A program made the position numbers and the translations under genes. From CAVPHV01 sp963821095 (lineage in GTDB: Bacteria > Actinomycetota > Acidimicrobiia > Spongiisociales > UBA5794): 64,000 nucleotides of DNA. Below, piece by piece: positions 1 through 8,549 of the stretch. Each line of letters opens with the position of its first letter. Positions within the stretch are counted from its first letter, which is position 1. The notes beneath the pieces were generated by a model, which saw nothing but the letters and a program-made list of their open reading frames with translations, searched no databases and was not told the DNA's origin. The stretch lies in assembly GCA_963821095.1 (NCBI GenBank), contig CAWGCJ010000007.1, positions 248,001 through 312,000 on the forward strand, written 5' to 3'.

Positions 1-180
1 GCCGAGAGCCTGTCGATGGGCGCCATCCTCTGGGCGCTGCTCACGACCCACACCCTGATCGGGATTGGCGAAGGCCTGATCACGGCTTTGGTGATTGGTG
101 CGGTGATGTCCGCTCGACCCGATCTGGTGTACGGCTCGCCGAGCTTCACCGGGCGTCGGGCTGAGGAGTCGGTCCAATGA
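1..180 (+). CDS. cbiM: Cobalt/nickel ECF transporter substrate-binding membrane protein CbiM, C-terminal end (5' truncated)
   Basis: The reading frame is open from the first base and ends at TGA 178-180, giving 59 residues of a C-terminus. It contains the CbiM-type stretch HTLIGIGEGLITA, a late transmembrane segment of the family, followed by a short charged tail. CbiM is the S-component that selects Co2+ or Ni2+ in CbiMNQO transporters at the cytoplasmic membrane. The stop codon overlaps the next start (ATGA at 177-180), and PDGLE/CbiN-like, CbiQ and CbiO genes follow directly, which confirms the assignment. The rest of the gene lies outside the window. Confidence 0.85.
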   Translation, partial: AESLSMGAILWALLTTHTLIGIGEGLITALVIGAVMSARPDLVYGSPSFTGRRAEESVQ

Positions 181-509
181 GTTCCGGAGGGCAGCGGCGC
201 AACGTGGCACTGTTTGTGGGTGCGTTAGCGCTGGTTCTGGTGACTGCCGTTGGGCTTTCGCAATTTGCCTCGGATCAACCCGATGGACTCGAGTACGTCG
301 CCGACCAGGAAGGCTTCGCCGGATCGGCGGATGAGCATGTCCTGGCTGAGACGCCGCTGGCCGACTACGGCGGAAATCTCGACGGAACCGAATCGACCAA
401 TGTCGCGCTCGCCGGCCTCATCGGGGTACTCGTCACCTTGGGCCTCGGGTTTGGAGTCTTCTGGCTCGTCCGAGCGGGTGGCACGCCACCCGAATCGGCC
501 GGGAGTTGA
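177..509 (+). CDS. PDGLE-domain cobalt transport accessory protein (CbiN-like)
   Basis: A 110-residue protein with one transmembrane segment near residues 9-29, an extracytoplasmic loop containing the PDGLE signature at about residues 35-39, and a second transmembrane segment near 76-98. This two-helix arrangement is that of PDGLE/CbiN-like accessory subunits, which help CbiM take up cobalt or nickel. The start overlaps the cbiM stop and the stop precedes the cbiQ GTG by one base, so translation is probably coupled. It could equally be named CbiN by position; the PDGLE motif itself is seen directly. Confidence 0.85.
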   Translation: MSSGGQRRNVALFVGALALVLVTAVGLSQFASDQPDGLEYVADQEGFAGSADEHVLAETPLADYGGNLDGTESTNVALAGLIGVLVTLGLGFGVFWLVRAGGTPPESAGS

Positions 510-510
510 G

Positions 511-1275
511 GTGGCGGGCGGTCACGTCCACGCGCTCTACCGTCACGGTCACTCCGTTGTGCACCGGATGGCGCCGCAGGTCAAGATCGTCGCGGCATTT
601 GGGTTCGTGCTGGCGGTCGTCATCACCCCACGTGAGGCTTTCTGGGCGTTCGGCCTCTACCTCGCGGCGCTAATGGTCCTCATGGCCATCGCTCGACTCC
701 CGCTGCGTTTTGTCCTGCGCCGGATGGTGGTCGAGATCCCGTTCCTGATCGTTGCCGTCATGCTCCCGTTGTTCGGATCGGGCGACCGGGTCGATGTTGC
801 AGGCTTGTCGCTGTCCGAACAAGGCCTGTGGGACATGTGGAACCTCCTGGCCAAGGCCACCCTGGGCCTGCTCACTGCCATCGTTCTCGGGGCAACCACC
901 CAGGTACCGGACTTGATCAAAGGACTCGATGCCCTGCATGTTCCCGGGGTCGTCACCGCCATCATCTCGTTCATGGTTCGCTACATCGATGTCATCGTCG
1001 GCGAGTTCTCCCGAATGCAGGTGGCGATGGCGTCGCGGGGTCACGAGGTTCGCTCCGTGATGGGCTGGCGTCCCTATGCAAGGACGTTTGGCGCCATGTT
1101 CGTGCGCACCTACGAACGCGGTGAACGGGTCTACCTGGCGATGGCGTCGCGGGGCTACTCGGGGACCATGCCGGTGTCGCTGCGGTTTCCGGCTCCGGCT
1201 CGGCAGTGGGTTGTCGGGCTCGGACTGGTTGCGGCCGCCTGGCTGGTGGCCTACGCCGCTTGGGCACAGCAATGA
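511..1275 (+). CDS. cbiQ: ECF transporter transmembrane T component CbiQ
   Basis: A 254-residue membrane protein starting at GTG 511, one base after the preceding stop; further upstream the frame overlaps the PDGLE gene and does not look like protein. Several hydrophobic helices lie between residues 25 and 150. Two Ala-Ser-Arg-Gly motifs (MASRGHEV and MASRGYSG) in the C-terminal half are the hallmark coupling helices of EcfT/CbiQ proteins, which contact the ATPase. The stop overlaps the cbiO start (ATGA at 1272-1275). The protein forms the membrane scaffold of the cobalt/nickel ECF transporter. Confidence 0.9.
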   Translation: MAGGHVHALYRHGHSVVHRMAPQVKIVAAFGFVLAVVITPREAFWAFGLYLAALMVLMAIARLPLRFVLRRMVVEIPFLIVAVMLPLFGSGDRVDVAGLSLSEQGLWDMWNLLAKATLGLLTAIVLGATTQVPDLIKGLDALHVPGVVTAIISFMVRYIDVIVGEFSRMQVAMASRGHEVRSVMGWRPYARTFGAMFVRTYERGERVYLAMASRGYSGTMPVSLRFPAPARQWVVGLGLVAAAWLVAYAAWAQQ

Positions 1276-2006
1276 CGGCTCCGGTGATCGCGGTGGACGG
1301 TCTCGACTTCGAGTACCCGGACGGTACGGCGGCGCTCGAGGGGATCGACCTCCATGTCCACCGCGGCGAGCGCATCGCGTTGCTCGGGCCGAACGGAGCA
1401 GGCAAGACGACACTGGTGCTCCACCTCAACGGCATCCACATGCCCCAGCAGGGCACGATTGACGTTTCGGGGTTGCGGCTCGATGGAGACTCGGTGATGG
1501 AGATTCGGCGACGGGTCGGCATCGTCTTCCAGGATCCCGACGATCAGTTGTTCATGACGACCGTCCGCGAGGACGTTGCGTTCGGCCCACGCAATCTCGG
1601 GCTCACGGGTGACGAGCTGAGCCGACGGGTCGATCTCGCCTTGGCCGCAGTCGAGGTCGACGATCTTGCCGATCGACCGCCGTCGCACCTGTCGTTCGGG
1701 CAGAAGCGGCGGGTGGCCATCGCCGGCGTGCTCGCCATGGACCCGGAGATCATCATCCTCGATGAGCCGACCTCGAACCTCGATCCAGCGAGTCGACGGG
1801 AGCTGTCGGCGACCCTGCAGAGCCTGGATGTGACCCAGATGATCGTCACCCACGACCTGCTGTATGCGTTGGAACTATGTGAACGCGCGGTCATCCTCGA
1901 CCGGGGGGTCATCGTCGCCGACGGGCCAACCCGAGAACTGCTCGCCGATCACGATCTGCTCGCGCGCCATCGGCTGGCCCTGCCGGCCGGAGTGCGCCTG
2001 GAATGA
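1272..2006 (+). CDS. cbiO: Cobalt/nickel ECF transporter ATP-binding protein CbiO
   Basis: A 244-residue ABC ATPase. Walker A is GPNGAGKTT at residues 39-47, the Q-loop lies in VFQDPDDQLF, the signature is LSFGQKRR, Walker B is IIILDEPT and the switch histidine is in VTHD. QDPDDQ and FGQKRR are typical of ECF-type cobalt/nickel ATPases. ATG 1272 overlaps the cbiQ stop and is preferred over an upstream start inside cbiQ. It is the last gene of the operon and powers metal uptake on the cytoplasmic face. No hairpin with a T-tract follows it. Confidence 0.92.
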   Translation: MTAPVIAVDGLDFEYPDGTAALEGIDLHVHRGERIALLGPNGAGKTTLVLHLNGIHMPQQGTIDVSGLRLDGDSVMEIRRRVGIVFQDPDDQLFMTTVREDVAFGPRNLGLTGDELSRRVDLALAAVEVDDLADRPPSHLSFGQKRRVAIAGVLAMDPEIIILDEPTSNLDPASRRELSATLQSLDVTQMIVTHDLLYALELCERAVILDRGVIVADGPTRELLADHDLLARHRLALPAGVRLE

Positions 2007-2059
2007 CGTTCCGGCGTAGCTGAGGCACGAGAAATCGCGCTCGAGCCACGCAGGACCGG

Positions 2060-2407
2060 TCAATCGCAGGGCCCGTCACTCTGGGCGGCTTCGAGGACCT
2101 TGCGCGCCGATCTCCCGGCGTCGAGCCAGCCCAGCGGCGACATCGTGGCGAGTAGTGGGTGCGGCCTTACCAGCCAATCGGCGATGGCGATGTCGTTGTG
2201 GTCGGCCTTGAGGGCTCGAACAACTTCTGCCACGTCGGGACGAATCCCGGCGGCCCCGAACTGGAACTCAAAATACGCCTCAGGGAGCCAGATGCTCGTG
2301 ACGCGCAACAGGTCGGGCCGCGCCGGCAGCGCCCGGCCACGCAGATCGGCCCGGTTAGCGGCGGCGGCTCTGGTCAGGAAAGGCCCAAGGAGCACGCGTT
2401 CTGTCAT
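2060..2407 (-). CDS. Small hypothetical protein, possibly MbcA/ParS/Xre antitoxin-like
   Basis: A 115-residue protein starting at ATG 2407; an in-frame ATG 13 codons upstream is possible but less protein-like. The middle (EVVRALKADHNDIAIADWL) looks helical. The C-terminus (SPLGWLDAGRSARKVLEAA) resembles the C-terminal region of MbcA/ParS/Xre-type antitoxins and related DNA-binding proteins. No RES-domain toxin is adjacent: the neighbours are cbiO (convergent) and the arylsulfatase, so a toxin-antitoxin role is only suggested by sequence resemblance. Function not established. Confidence 0.6.
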   Translation of the reverse strand: MTERVLLGPFLTRAAAANRADLRGRALPARPDLLRVTSIWLPEAYFEFQFGAAGIRPDVAEVVRALKADHNDIAIADWLVRPHPLLATMSPLGWLDAGRSARKVLEAAQSDGPCD

Positions 2408-2435
2408 TACTACCCAACTACCGGAACCCGTCTGG

Positions 2436-2510
2436 TGCCGGTCCATGTTGCAGGGTCGGCGTTCAACGACCGCCGAGCCAGGGGCGAACGCCCTGCAATG
2501 TGGACCGGCA
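2436..2510. repeat. Imperfect inverted repeat downstream of the arylsulfatase
   Basis: Arms of 20 bases at 2436-2455 and 2491-2510, with two adjacent mismatches in the middle, enclose a 35-base spacer. It lies just beyond the 3' end of the minus-strand arylsulfatase and just upstream of the 2060-2407 gene. It could form a transcript hairpin and act as a terminator, but there is no T-tract on either side. On the plus strand the two mismatches become G-U wobble pairs. Confidence 0.6.
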
Positions 2511-2530
2511 GACCCTTGAGAGGGCGGAGT

Positions 2531-4894
2531 TCAGTCGCGCAATAGCCAGGCGTGAGCTTCCTTTTCGTGGTCGACGGAGTGATCACCGCTGACGTCGACC
2601 ACCACGCGATCGATGGTTCCGCCGGTGAAATCGAACGGGGCAGCGTAGTTCGGAGATACCGGAGACGAGCTGTCGCGGCCCACGCCGAGACCATCGCCGG
2701 TCAGAGCGAAATTGCCGGGCTGGGTCATGATCTCGGCTTTGCCGACCGGCTGGGTATCGATGTAGAGAGTAAGGGTGCCCAACGCCGACGCCGTGTCCGG
2801 GTCGTCGCCGGTCTTGACGAACTCGGCGACGAAGAGGTGCTTGCCGGTCGTGATCGGTGCGTCAGAGCTGACCTTCTGATGCTTCTCGCCGAGCCAGTTG
2901 TACATGTAGTGCAGCCTGCCATCCTGGATGTAGAGGGCATGCCCGCCCGGGAAGCCGCCGTGGGCGAACAGCACACCTTCGACATCAGCTGAGTCGACCA
3001 CGACTCCGGCCGCGATCGTGTACGAGCGGCGCCGGATGTTGACCGCCACCGACTCGGGGATGTCGGCGATGTGCGGGTAGTAGATGTAGCGGCTCCTTGG
3101 CGGAGACGGCTGCGGGCGGTCGGAGGTCAGGATCTCCATGGCCGACCGGTCGTCGAGGGGGAGCCCGTGGTAGATGCCGGCGTTGTAGAACCACAGGCCC
3201 TTCATCTGCTCGCAGCAGTTCGGGGTGCTCCGCAGCGACGTCGTTCGACTGGGTGCGGTCCACGGCCAAGTGGTAGAGCTCCCAGGTCGTCCTGATCGAA
3301 GCCGCTCCACCCGAGAGGGGGGGATGCAGCGTGTTGGCCAGCCAGCCGTCGTGATACAGCGCCCGCTGCCCGAGCATCGAATAGAACTGGGTGGTGCCGC
3401 TCCGGGCCGCGGTATCGGTGATCGACGGCTGCGAAGCTCTCGCCCTCGATCGTGGCTCTGCGTGTAGCCCTTGAGCGCTCGGGGCGGGGTCGATGCCCAG
3501 CAGGTCGTAGAGCGTGGGGACGACGTCGACGGCGTGGACGTATTGTTCGCGCACCTCGCCCCGGGCCTCGATGCCGGCCGGCCACGACAGCAGGCAGCAT
3601 GTCGGCGGTGCCGCCCTCGTAGCCGGCAAAGCGCTTCCAGTAGGGGAACGGGGTGTCGAAGGCCCACGCCCACCCGGTGCTGTAGTGGTTGTAGGACTGT
3701 CGGGCCACCGAGCTCGTCGAGGTGGCGCAGGTTCTCTTCGATGGTGTCGGGAACGTTGTTGAAGAACTTGTTCTCGTTGAAGGATCCGTTCGGGCCACCT
3801 TCGGCGCTCGACGCCGTTGTCGGAGACCACCACGATGATGGTGTTGTCGAGCTGGTCCGATTCTTCGAGGTAGTCGAGCAGCCGCCCGATCTGGTGGTCG
3901 GTGTAGCTGATGAACCCGGCAAAGACCTCGGCCATCCGGATGAACAGCTTCTTCTCGTCGTCGTCGAGCGAGTCCCACGGCCGCACGAAGTCGAGCTGGG
4001 GCCAGGGTTGCCCTTCGGGCCCGTGACTGCCGGTCGGCTCGCCGTGGGGGTTGATCGGCGACAGCTCGGTGTCGGCCGGGAGCAGGCCCAGCTCCTTCTG
4101 GCGGGCCAGGATGTCGGCGCGGATGGCCTCGTACCCCTGGTCGAACTCGACCGTGGTACTTGTCGGCCCACTCCTCGAAGACGTGGTGCGGGGCGTGACC
4201 GGCGCCGGGGCAGTAGTACATGAACCACGGCTTGTCGGGAGCCACCGCCTTGGCGTCGCGGACGAACTCGGATGGCGTTGTCGGCGAGGTCCGCTCGAGA
4301 GGTGGTAGCCGTCCTCGGGCGTCGCCGGTGGCTCGATGGTGTGGTTGTCGTAGACGAGGTCCGGGTACCACTGGTTGGTTTCGCCGCCGAGGAACCCGTA
4401 GAAGCGTTCGAAGCCGCGGCCGAGCGGCCAGCGGCGCTCGCCACGAAGACATGTCGACTTCGTCGCCGGGAGTGAGGTGCCACTTGCCGACGGCATACGT
4501 GTTCCAACCCTGTTCGCCGAGCACCTCGGAGATGAACCCGTTCTCGAACGGGATCCGGCCCTGAGAACCCGGGGAATCCGGCGGCCGCCTCGGTGATGCA
4601 GGCCATGTTGTTGCTGGTGGCGTTGCGGCCGGTGAGCATGCTGGACCGGGTCGGCGAGCACAACGCGGTGGTGTGGAAGTTCGAGTAGCGCAGGCCGAGT
4701 CGGCGATGCGGTTCATGGTTCGGGGTCTCGATCGGGCCGCCGAACACGTCCATGGCGCCGTAGCCGACGTCGTCCCACACGATCATCAGCACGTTCGGTG
4801 CACCGTCGGGAGCCTTGGGTTGGACAAACGGGGTCCAGTCTTCGACGGAGTCGCGGATGTCGACGTTGACGACACCACGGAATGGCTCACTCAT
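2531..4894 (-). pseudogene. Arylsulfatase family protein, frameshifted about sixteen times
   Basis: Type I sulfatases hydrolyse sulfate esters with a formylglycine made from the Cys of C-x-P-x-R. The N-terminus (VLMIVWDDVG, metal-binding Asp pair) and the formylglycine site CSPTRSSMLTGR are readable from ATG 4894. Later family blocks, in order: GKWHLTPGDE, GFERFYGFLGGETNQW, APDKPWFMYYCPGAGHAPHH, GFISYTDHQIGRLLDYL, VSDNG, SYNHYSTGWAW and the C-terminal domain to 2531. The frame changes about every 110 bases between roughly 4715 and 3215. Nearly all changes are explained by one extra base (near 4715, 4561, 4440, 4290, 4272, 4155, 3812, 3702, 3593, 3482, 3453, 3431, 3283, 3215) and two by a missing base (near 4698, 3312). 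The protein between shifts is well conserved, which argues for sequence errors as much as decay. Restored length would be near 785 residues. Confidence 0.85.
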
Positions 4895-4923
4895 TGGTCC
4901 TCCTCTGGGGTGCGGGCTTCAAT

Positions 4924-5641
4924 TCAGCCTACGCGGGTAGCGCCCTCAACACGCTGCTGGATCAAGACCACGACGGCGGCTGCGATGTCGTCGTACGAAA
5001 CCGTGGCCGTGTTCCACGTCGCGTCGTAGTTGGTCGGGTCGCCGACGTCGACCCGGAAGTTGGTCTTGATAAGCCGGGCCCGGTGGGTGTCTCGCTTCTT
5101 CATGAGATCGCGGGCCGCACGCTCACTGAGGTCGTTGATCTCCATCAGCCGGCGGACGCGATGGTCCTCAGGGGCGACAAGGCGGAGGGCAACCCCGTAG
5201 GGCATCCCTTTGGTCACCTGGGACCCGCCCCGGCCAACAATGACCGCCTTGCCGAGGGTGGCCAACGACCGCACGACTCGAAAGACCCGATTCATCACGA
5301 CATCCTGGTGGAGCTGCGTGCCCATCATCTGGCGGAAGAACTCGTCGGTCGGCGAGCGGTACTCCTCCTCCTGCATCGCATCGATCGACGAGGCGTAGCG
5401 CGGGTCCTCGGCGACGATCTCGCACAATCGTTGGTCAAACACCTTCCAGCCGCCAAAGAGGTCGCGGTCTTCGTGTTCGGCGAACGCTTCGAGGATCGCG
5501 CTCGGCCAGCGAATGGCCGCCGGCACCGGCCTGGCGCGAGATCGTGACGAACGGATGGGGTCGCGGCTCAGTCGTGCGTTGAGCCTCCTCGGCGGCCATC
5601 TGCGCCCTGAGGAAGAGGTCGATGCCCTCGATGTATCTCAT
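4924..5641 (-). CDS. Cytidylate kinase-like family protein (one frameshift)
   Basis: Joined across one shift near 5498, the protein runs from ATG 5641 (MRYIEGID) to 4924, about 238 residues. The N-terminal SRQAGAGGHSLA motif is the phosphate-binding loop of the cytidylate-kinase-like family (Cytidylate_kin2). Later segments VIVGRGGSQVT and LRLVAPEDHRVRRL match its core and lid. The shift is one extra base in a GCGCG run between LAER and ILEAF. These proteins resemble CMP kinase but are separate from Cmk, and their substrates are mostly unknown. It lies 29 bases upstream of the arylsulfatase start in the same orientation. Confidence 0.7.
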
Positions 5642-5717
5642 GCCGCCACCACCACAGCACACACCAGAATCCCCGACCAGGGTCGGGTGGCCCTTCCCGG
5701 CCTGGCGCTGGTGCTCC

Positions 5718-6146
5718 TCAGTGTGGGGGGTTCTCGGGCACGCTGTCGGCTTCGTGGGCCGCAGTGAACCGCAACTCGCCGACATCCTTGACGTTCCAGC
5801 ACAACGTGGCGCCGTCGGCGACCGTCAGGCGTAGCGGTCCGCCCAGGGCGGCGGGCAATGGGCTGCCGTCCAGAGCAAAGGCAAGCCAGCCTCCGGCACG
5901 CAATGTGGCGAGCGGGATCGAGGCCGTGTAGCCGCCGTCGCGGCTGACGACGGTGCAGTGGGTGGCGAACGTGGTCGGCGTGGCGAGAGCAATGAGGGAA
6001 GCCATCGCCGCCGCAGTTCCGACGGCACCGGTCGCCACGGCGCTTGCTTCCGTGGCGACATCCGGCAGGGCTGCGATCTCATCCCACTCGATGTCGTCCG
6101 TGCGGGCGGCCAGGCCGGTGATTCGCAATCCGGGTGACTCGGTCAT
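5718..6146 (-). CDS. Small stand-alone molybdopterin-fold oxidoreductase-like protein
   Basis: A 142-residue protein starting at ATG 6146, whose ATG overlaps the TGA of the upstream LLM oxidoreductase gene (ATGA, 6143-6146). The tail (GSPLPAALGGPLRLTV followed by CWNVKDVGEL) matches the end of the sulfite-oxidase-type molybdopterin-binding domain, where 'G-x-PLP-x3-GGPLRL' is conserved. The N-terminal half (ITGLAARTDDIEWDEIAALPDV) matches the small-domain start. It is much shorter than catalytic family members, and I see no obvious Mo-ligand cysteine in the usual position. It may be a cofactor-free relative. Coupling suggests a shared function with the LLM enzyme. Confidence 0.6.
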   Translation of the reverse strand: MTESPGLRITGLAARTDDIEWDEIAALPDVATEASAVATGAVGTAAAMASLIALATPTTFATHCTVVSRDGGYTASIPLATLRAGGWLAFALDGSPLPAALGGPLRLTVADGATLCWNVKDVGELRFTAAHEADSVPENPPH

Positions 6147-6988
6147 GGTCGGGGCGGGCCTTCCATCACTCGGGTCAGCCAATCTTCGGGACTCCCTGCC
6201 GTTCCCGGGATCCATCCCTCACGCCACCAGGTGGCGCCGGCGTCTTCAAGTGCGGCGAGGTAGTCGCCGTGGTGGTCGTCCTCGTCGAGCGCCGCCCCGC
6301 CGGGGGCGACATCGAAGTGGTGAGCGGTCTCGCGGTGGGCCTTGACGTAGGCCACGATCTCGGCCAGCACCTCGGCGGTCATCGGCTCGAATTCGTACCC
6401 GTCTGAGATGATCGGGGCGACGCCGTCCCAACAGGCGGCCCGCCGGAAGGGCCGCCGCTTCGGCCACATTCCGGCTACCCAGATCGGGATGCGTGGTTTC
6501 TGGACCGGGGTCGGAAGGAACGTGACCGGCTCGACCTGGTAGTAGTCGCCCTCAAACGAGAACGACTCGCCGCTCCACAGGCCGGTGAGGACGGTGAGGC
6601 CCTCGTCGAGCATATCCGCCCGGGTGCGCAGATCGACCTCGCCGTGGAACCGGGTGAACTCGGGGTCCGTTGGCCACCCGAGCCCAACGCCGAGGATGAA
6701 CCGGCCCTGGGAGAGGAGGTCCATGCTCACGGTTTCGCGGGCCAGCTTCCAGGGGTGGCGGCGAGGGATCGGTGTCACCATCGGCATCAGCGTGATTCGC
6801 TCCGTCACGGTCGCGGCGGCGGCGAGCGAGATCCACGGATCGGCAACCTCGGCTCCATCCCACACGATGATGTGGTCCCAGATCGAGAGGCCGTCCCAGC
6901 CGACGTCCTCGATTCTGCGGGCAAACTCGGCGACTTCGCCGGGATCCGACCACCTGCCGAAATTGGGGATGTCTACCGCATACTTCAT
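6143..6988 (-). CDS. LLM class (luciferase-like) F420-dependent oxidoreductase
   Basis: A 281-residue TIM-barrel flavin/F420 enzyme. Family marks are the N-terminal IPNFGRWSDP, DGLSIWDHII, AAAATVTERITLMPMVTPIPRRHP, and the phosphate-binding FILGVGLGWPTDPEF. These enzymes transfer hydride from reduced F420 (or FMN) to varied substrates in the cytoplasm; the substrate cannot be read from sequence. It is the first gene of a coupled pair with the small molybdopterin-fold protein. Actinomycetotal genomes are rich in this family. Confidence 0.88.
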   Translation of the reverse strand: MKYAVDIPNFGRWSDPGEVAEFARRIEDVGWDGLSIWDHIIVWDGAEVADPWISLAAAATVTERITLMPMVTPIPRRHPWKLARETVSMDLLSQGRFILGVGLGWPTDPEFTRFHGEVDLRTRADMLDEGLTVLTGLWSGESFSFEGDYYQVEPVTFLPTPVQKPRIPIWVAGMWPKRRPFRRAACWDGVAPIISDGYEFEPMTAEVLAEIVAYVKAHRETAHHFDVAPGGAALDEDDHHGDYLAALEDAGATWWREGWIPGTAGSPEDWLTRVMEGPPRP

Positions 6989-7016
6989 GGAGTCACCACC
7001 TTGTCGAGGGTCACGA

Positions 7017-8397
7017 TCATGTCATTGGTTCAAACCGGGCTGTGAAGTGCCGCAGCCACGGAGCCTGTTCGACGATCCGGTAGCCGCGCAGCGATTCGGC
7101 CCTGGCGGCGACGGCGATGACGACTTCGCCGACGAAGTCGATGTGACTCTGGGTGTAGGTCCGCCGCGGGATGGCGAGACGCACGAGTTCCATGGCCGCC
7201 ACCTCGTCGGGTTCGCCGGAGCGGGCCCGCCCAAACATGACGGTTCCGATCTCGACGCCGCGTACTCCGCCCTCCCGATACAACTCGACGGCGAGTGATT
7301 GAGCCGGATACTCATGCGGCGGGATGTGGGGGAGGAATGCCTTGGCGTCGAGGTAGACGGCGTGGCCCCCGGGAGGTCGCACAATGGGAACGCCCGCCCC
7401 GAGCACCTTCTCTGCGAGGTACTCGGTCGATCGGATCCGGTATCTGAGGTAGTCCTCGTCGAGCACTTCCTCGAGGCCTTGAGCGATCGCTTCGAGGTCG
7501 TAGCCGGCCAACCCGCCGTAGGTGGGGAACCCTTCGGTCAGGATGAGCAGATTGCGACAGCCTGCGGCAACCTCGGGGTCATTGACCGCCACAAAACCAC
7601 CGATGTTGGCCAGACCGTCCTTCTTCGCCGACATCGTGCAGCCGTCGGCAATGGAGAACATCTCGCGGGCGATCTCCTTTGGTGTCTTGTCCGTCGTATC
7701 CCGGTTCACGCAGTTTGATGAACCAGGCGTTCTCGGCGAAGCGGCAGGCGTCGAGGAAGAGCGGGATCCCGAACTCGTCGCAGACGGCGCGCACCTCGCG
7801 CAGGTTCCCCATCGAAACCGGCTGGCCGCCACCCGAGTTGTTGGTGACGGTGACCATCACCATGGGAATTCGCTCGCGGCCGACGTCTTCGATGGTCGCC
7901 CGCAACGCGGCAACGTCCATGTTGCCCTTGAAGGGGAGCACGGTCGCCGGGTCGGTTCCCCCCGGGACGACCAGGTCCCGGGCCTCCGCCCCCTGGTACT
8001 CGACATTGGCCCTGGTCGTGTCGAAGTGGGTGTTGTTGGGTACGACGTCGCCGGCTTTGACGGTGACCGAGAACAGGATGCGCTCCGCAGCTCTGCCCTG
8101 GTGGGTGGGGATGATCTCGTCGAAGCCGGTAAGGCTCTTCACCGCCTCCTCGAAACGGTAGAACGAGCGACTGCCGGCGTACGACTCGTCGCCGACCATC
8201 ATCCCGGCCCACTGTTTGGCCGACATGGCCCCCGTACCCGAGTCGGTCAGCAGGTCGATGACGACTTCCTCGGCGTGGAGTCCGAACAGGTTGTAGCCCG
8301 CCCGCTGCAGGGCGGCTTCTCGCTGTTCGGGGGTCGGGAAGTCGATGGCCTGGGTGCTGTGGATCTTGAATGGCTCGATGATCGTGCGGTACGGCAA
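7017..8397 (-). CDS. tnaA: Tryptophanase / tyrosine phenol-lyase family protein (one frameshift)
   Basis: A PLP beta-eliminating lyase of about 460 residues, joined across one shift near 7700 (…NAWFIKLRE / NRDTTDKTPKE…). The PLP lysine lies in MSAKKDG, and the N-terminal half shows MSAKQWAGMMVGDESYAGSRS and LFLDACRFAENAW. The segment HFDTTRA has Asp where tyrosine phenol-lyase has Thr, which favours tryptophanase (Trp to indole, pyruvate and ammonia). The start is taken as TTG 8397, because AGGAAGG lies about nine bases upstream and the family N-terminus (PFKIHS) follows; earlier codons do not look like protein. No tnaC-like leader is evident. Confidence 0.8.
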
Positions 8398-8480
8398 TGG
8401 GGTCTGTCCTTCCTGCGTCCAGCACCGAGTCTGCCAGGTCGGGTGGCGCCGTGACCAGGGCACCTGGACCCTGCATCGCA

Positions 8481-8526
8481 TTCTTGCGTATCTGGCGGCC
8501 ACTAATGGCCGCCAGATACGCAAGAA
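8481..8526. terminator. Perfect 21-bp inverted repeat (putative transcript hairpin)
   Basis: Arms 8481-8501 and 8506-8526 are exact reverse complements around the loop CTAA (8502-8505); the inner stem is TGGCGGCCA. It lies between the 3' end of the minus-strand exo/endonuclease/phosphatase gene (8550) and the tryptophanase start (8397), where a terminator is expected. No run of T follows on either strand, so it is not a textbook intrinsic terminator. It could be an mRNA 3'-end stabiliser or a repeat-type element. Confidence 0.65.
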
Positions 8527-8549
8527 CGAGGTTTGGATGGGTCGTGCCG

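Noticed and set aside
3215..4715. Programmed frameshifting in the arylsulfatase
   Set aside because: About sixteen shifts without slippery sites or stimulatory structures cannot be programmed; decay or sequence error explains them better.
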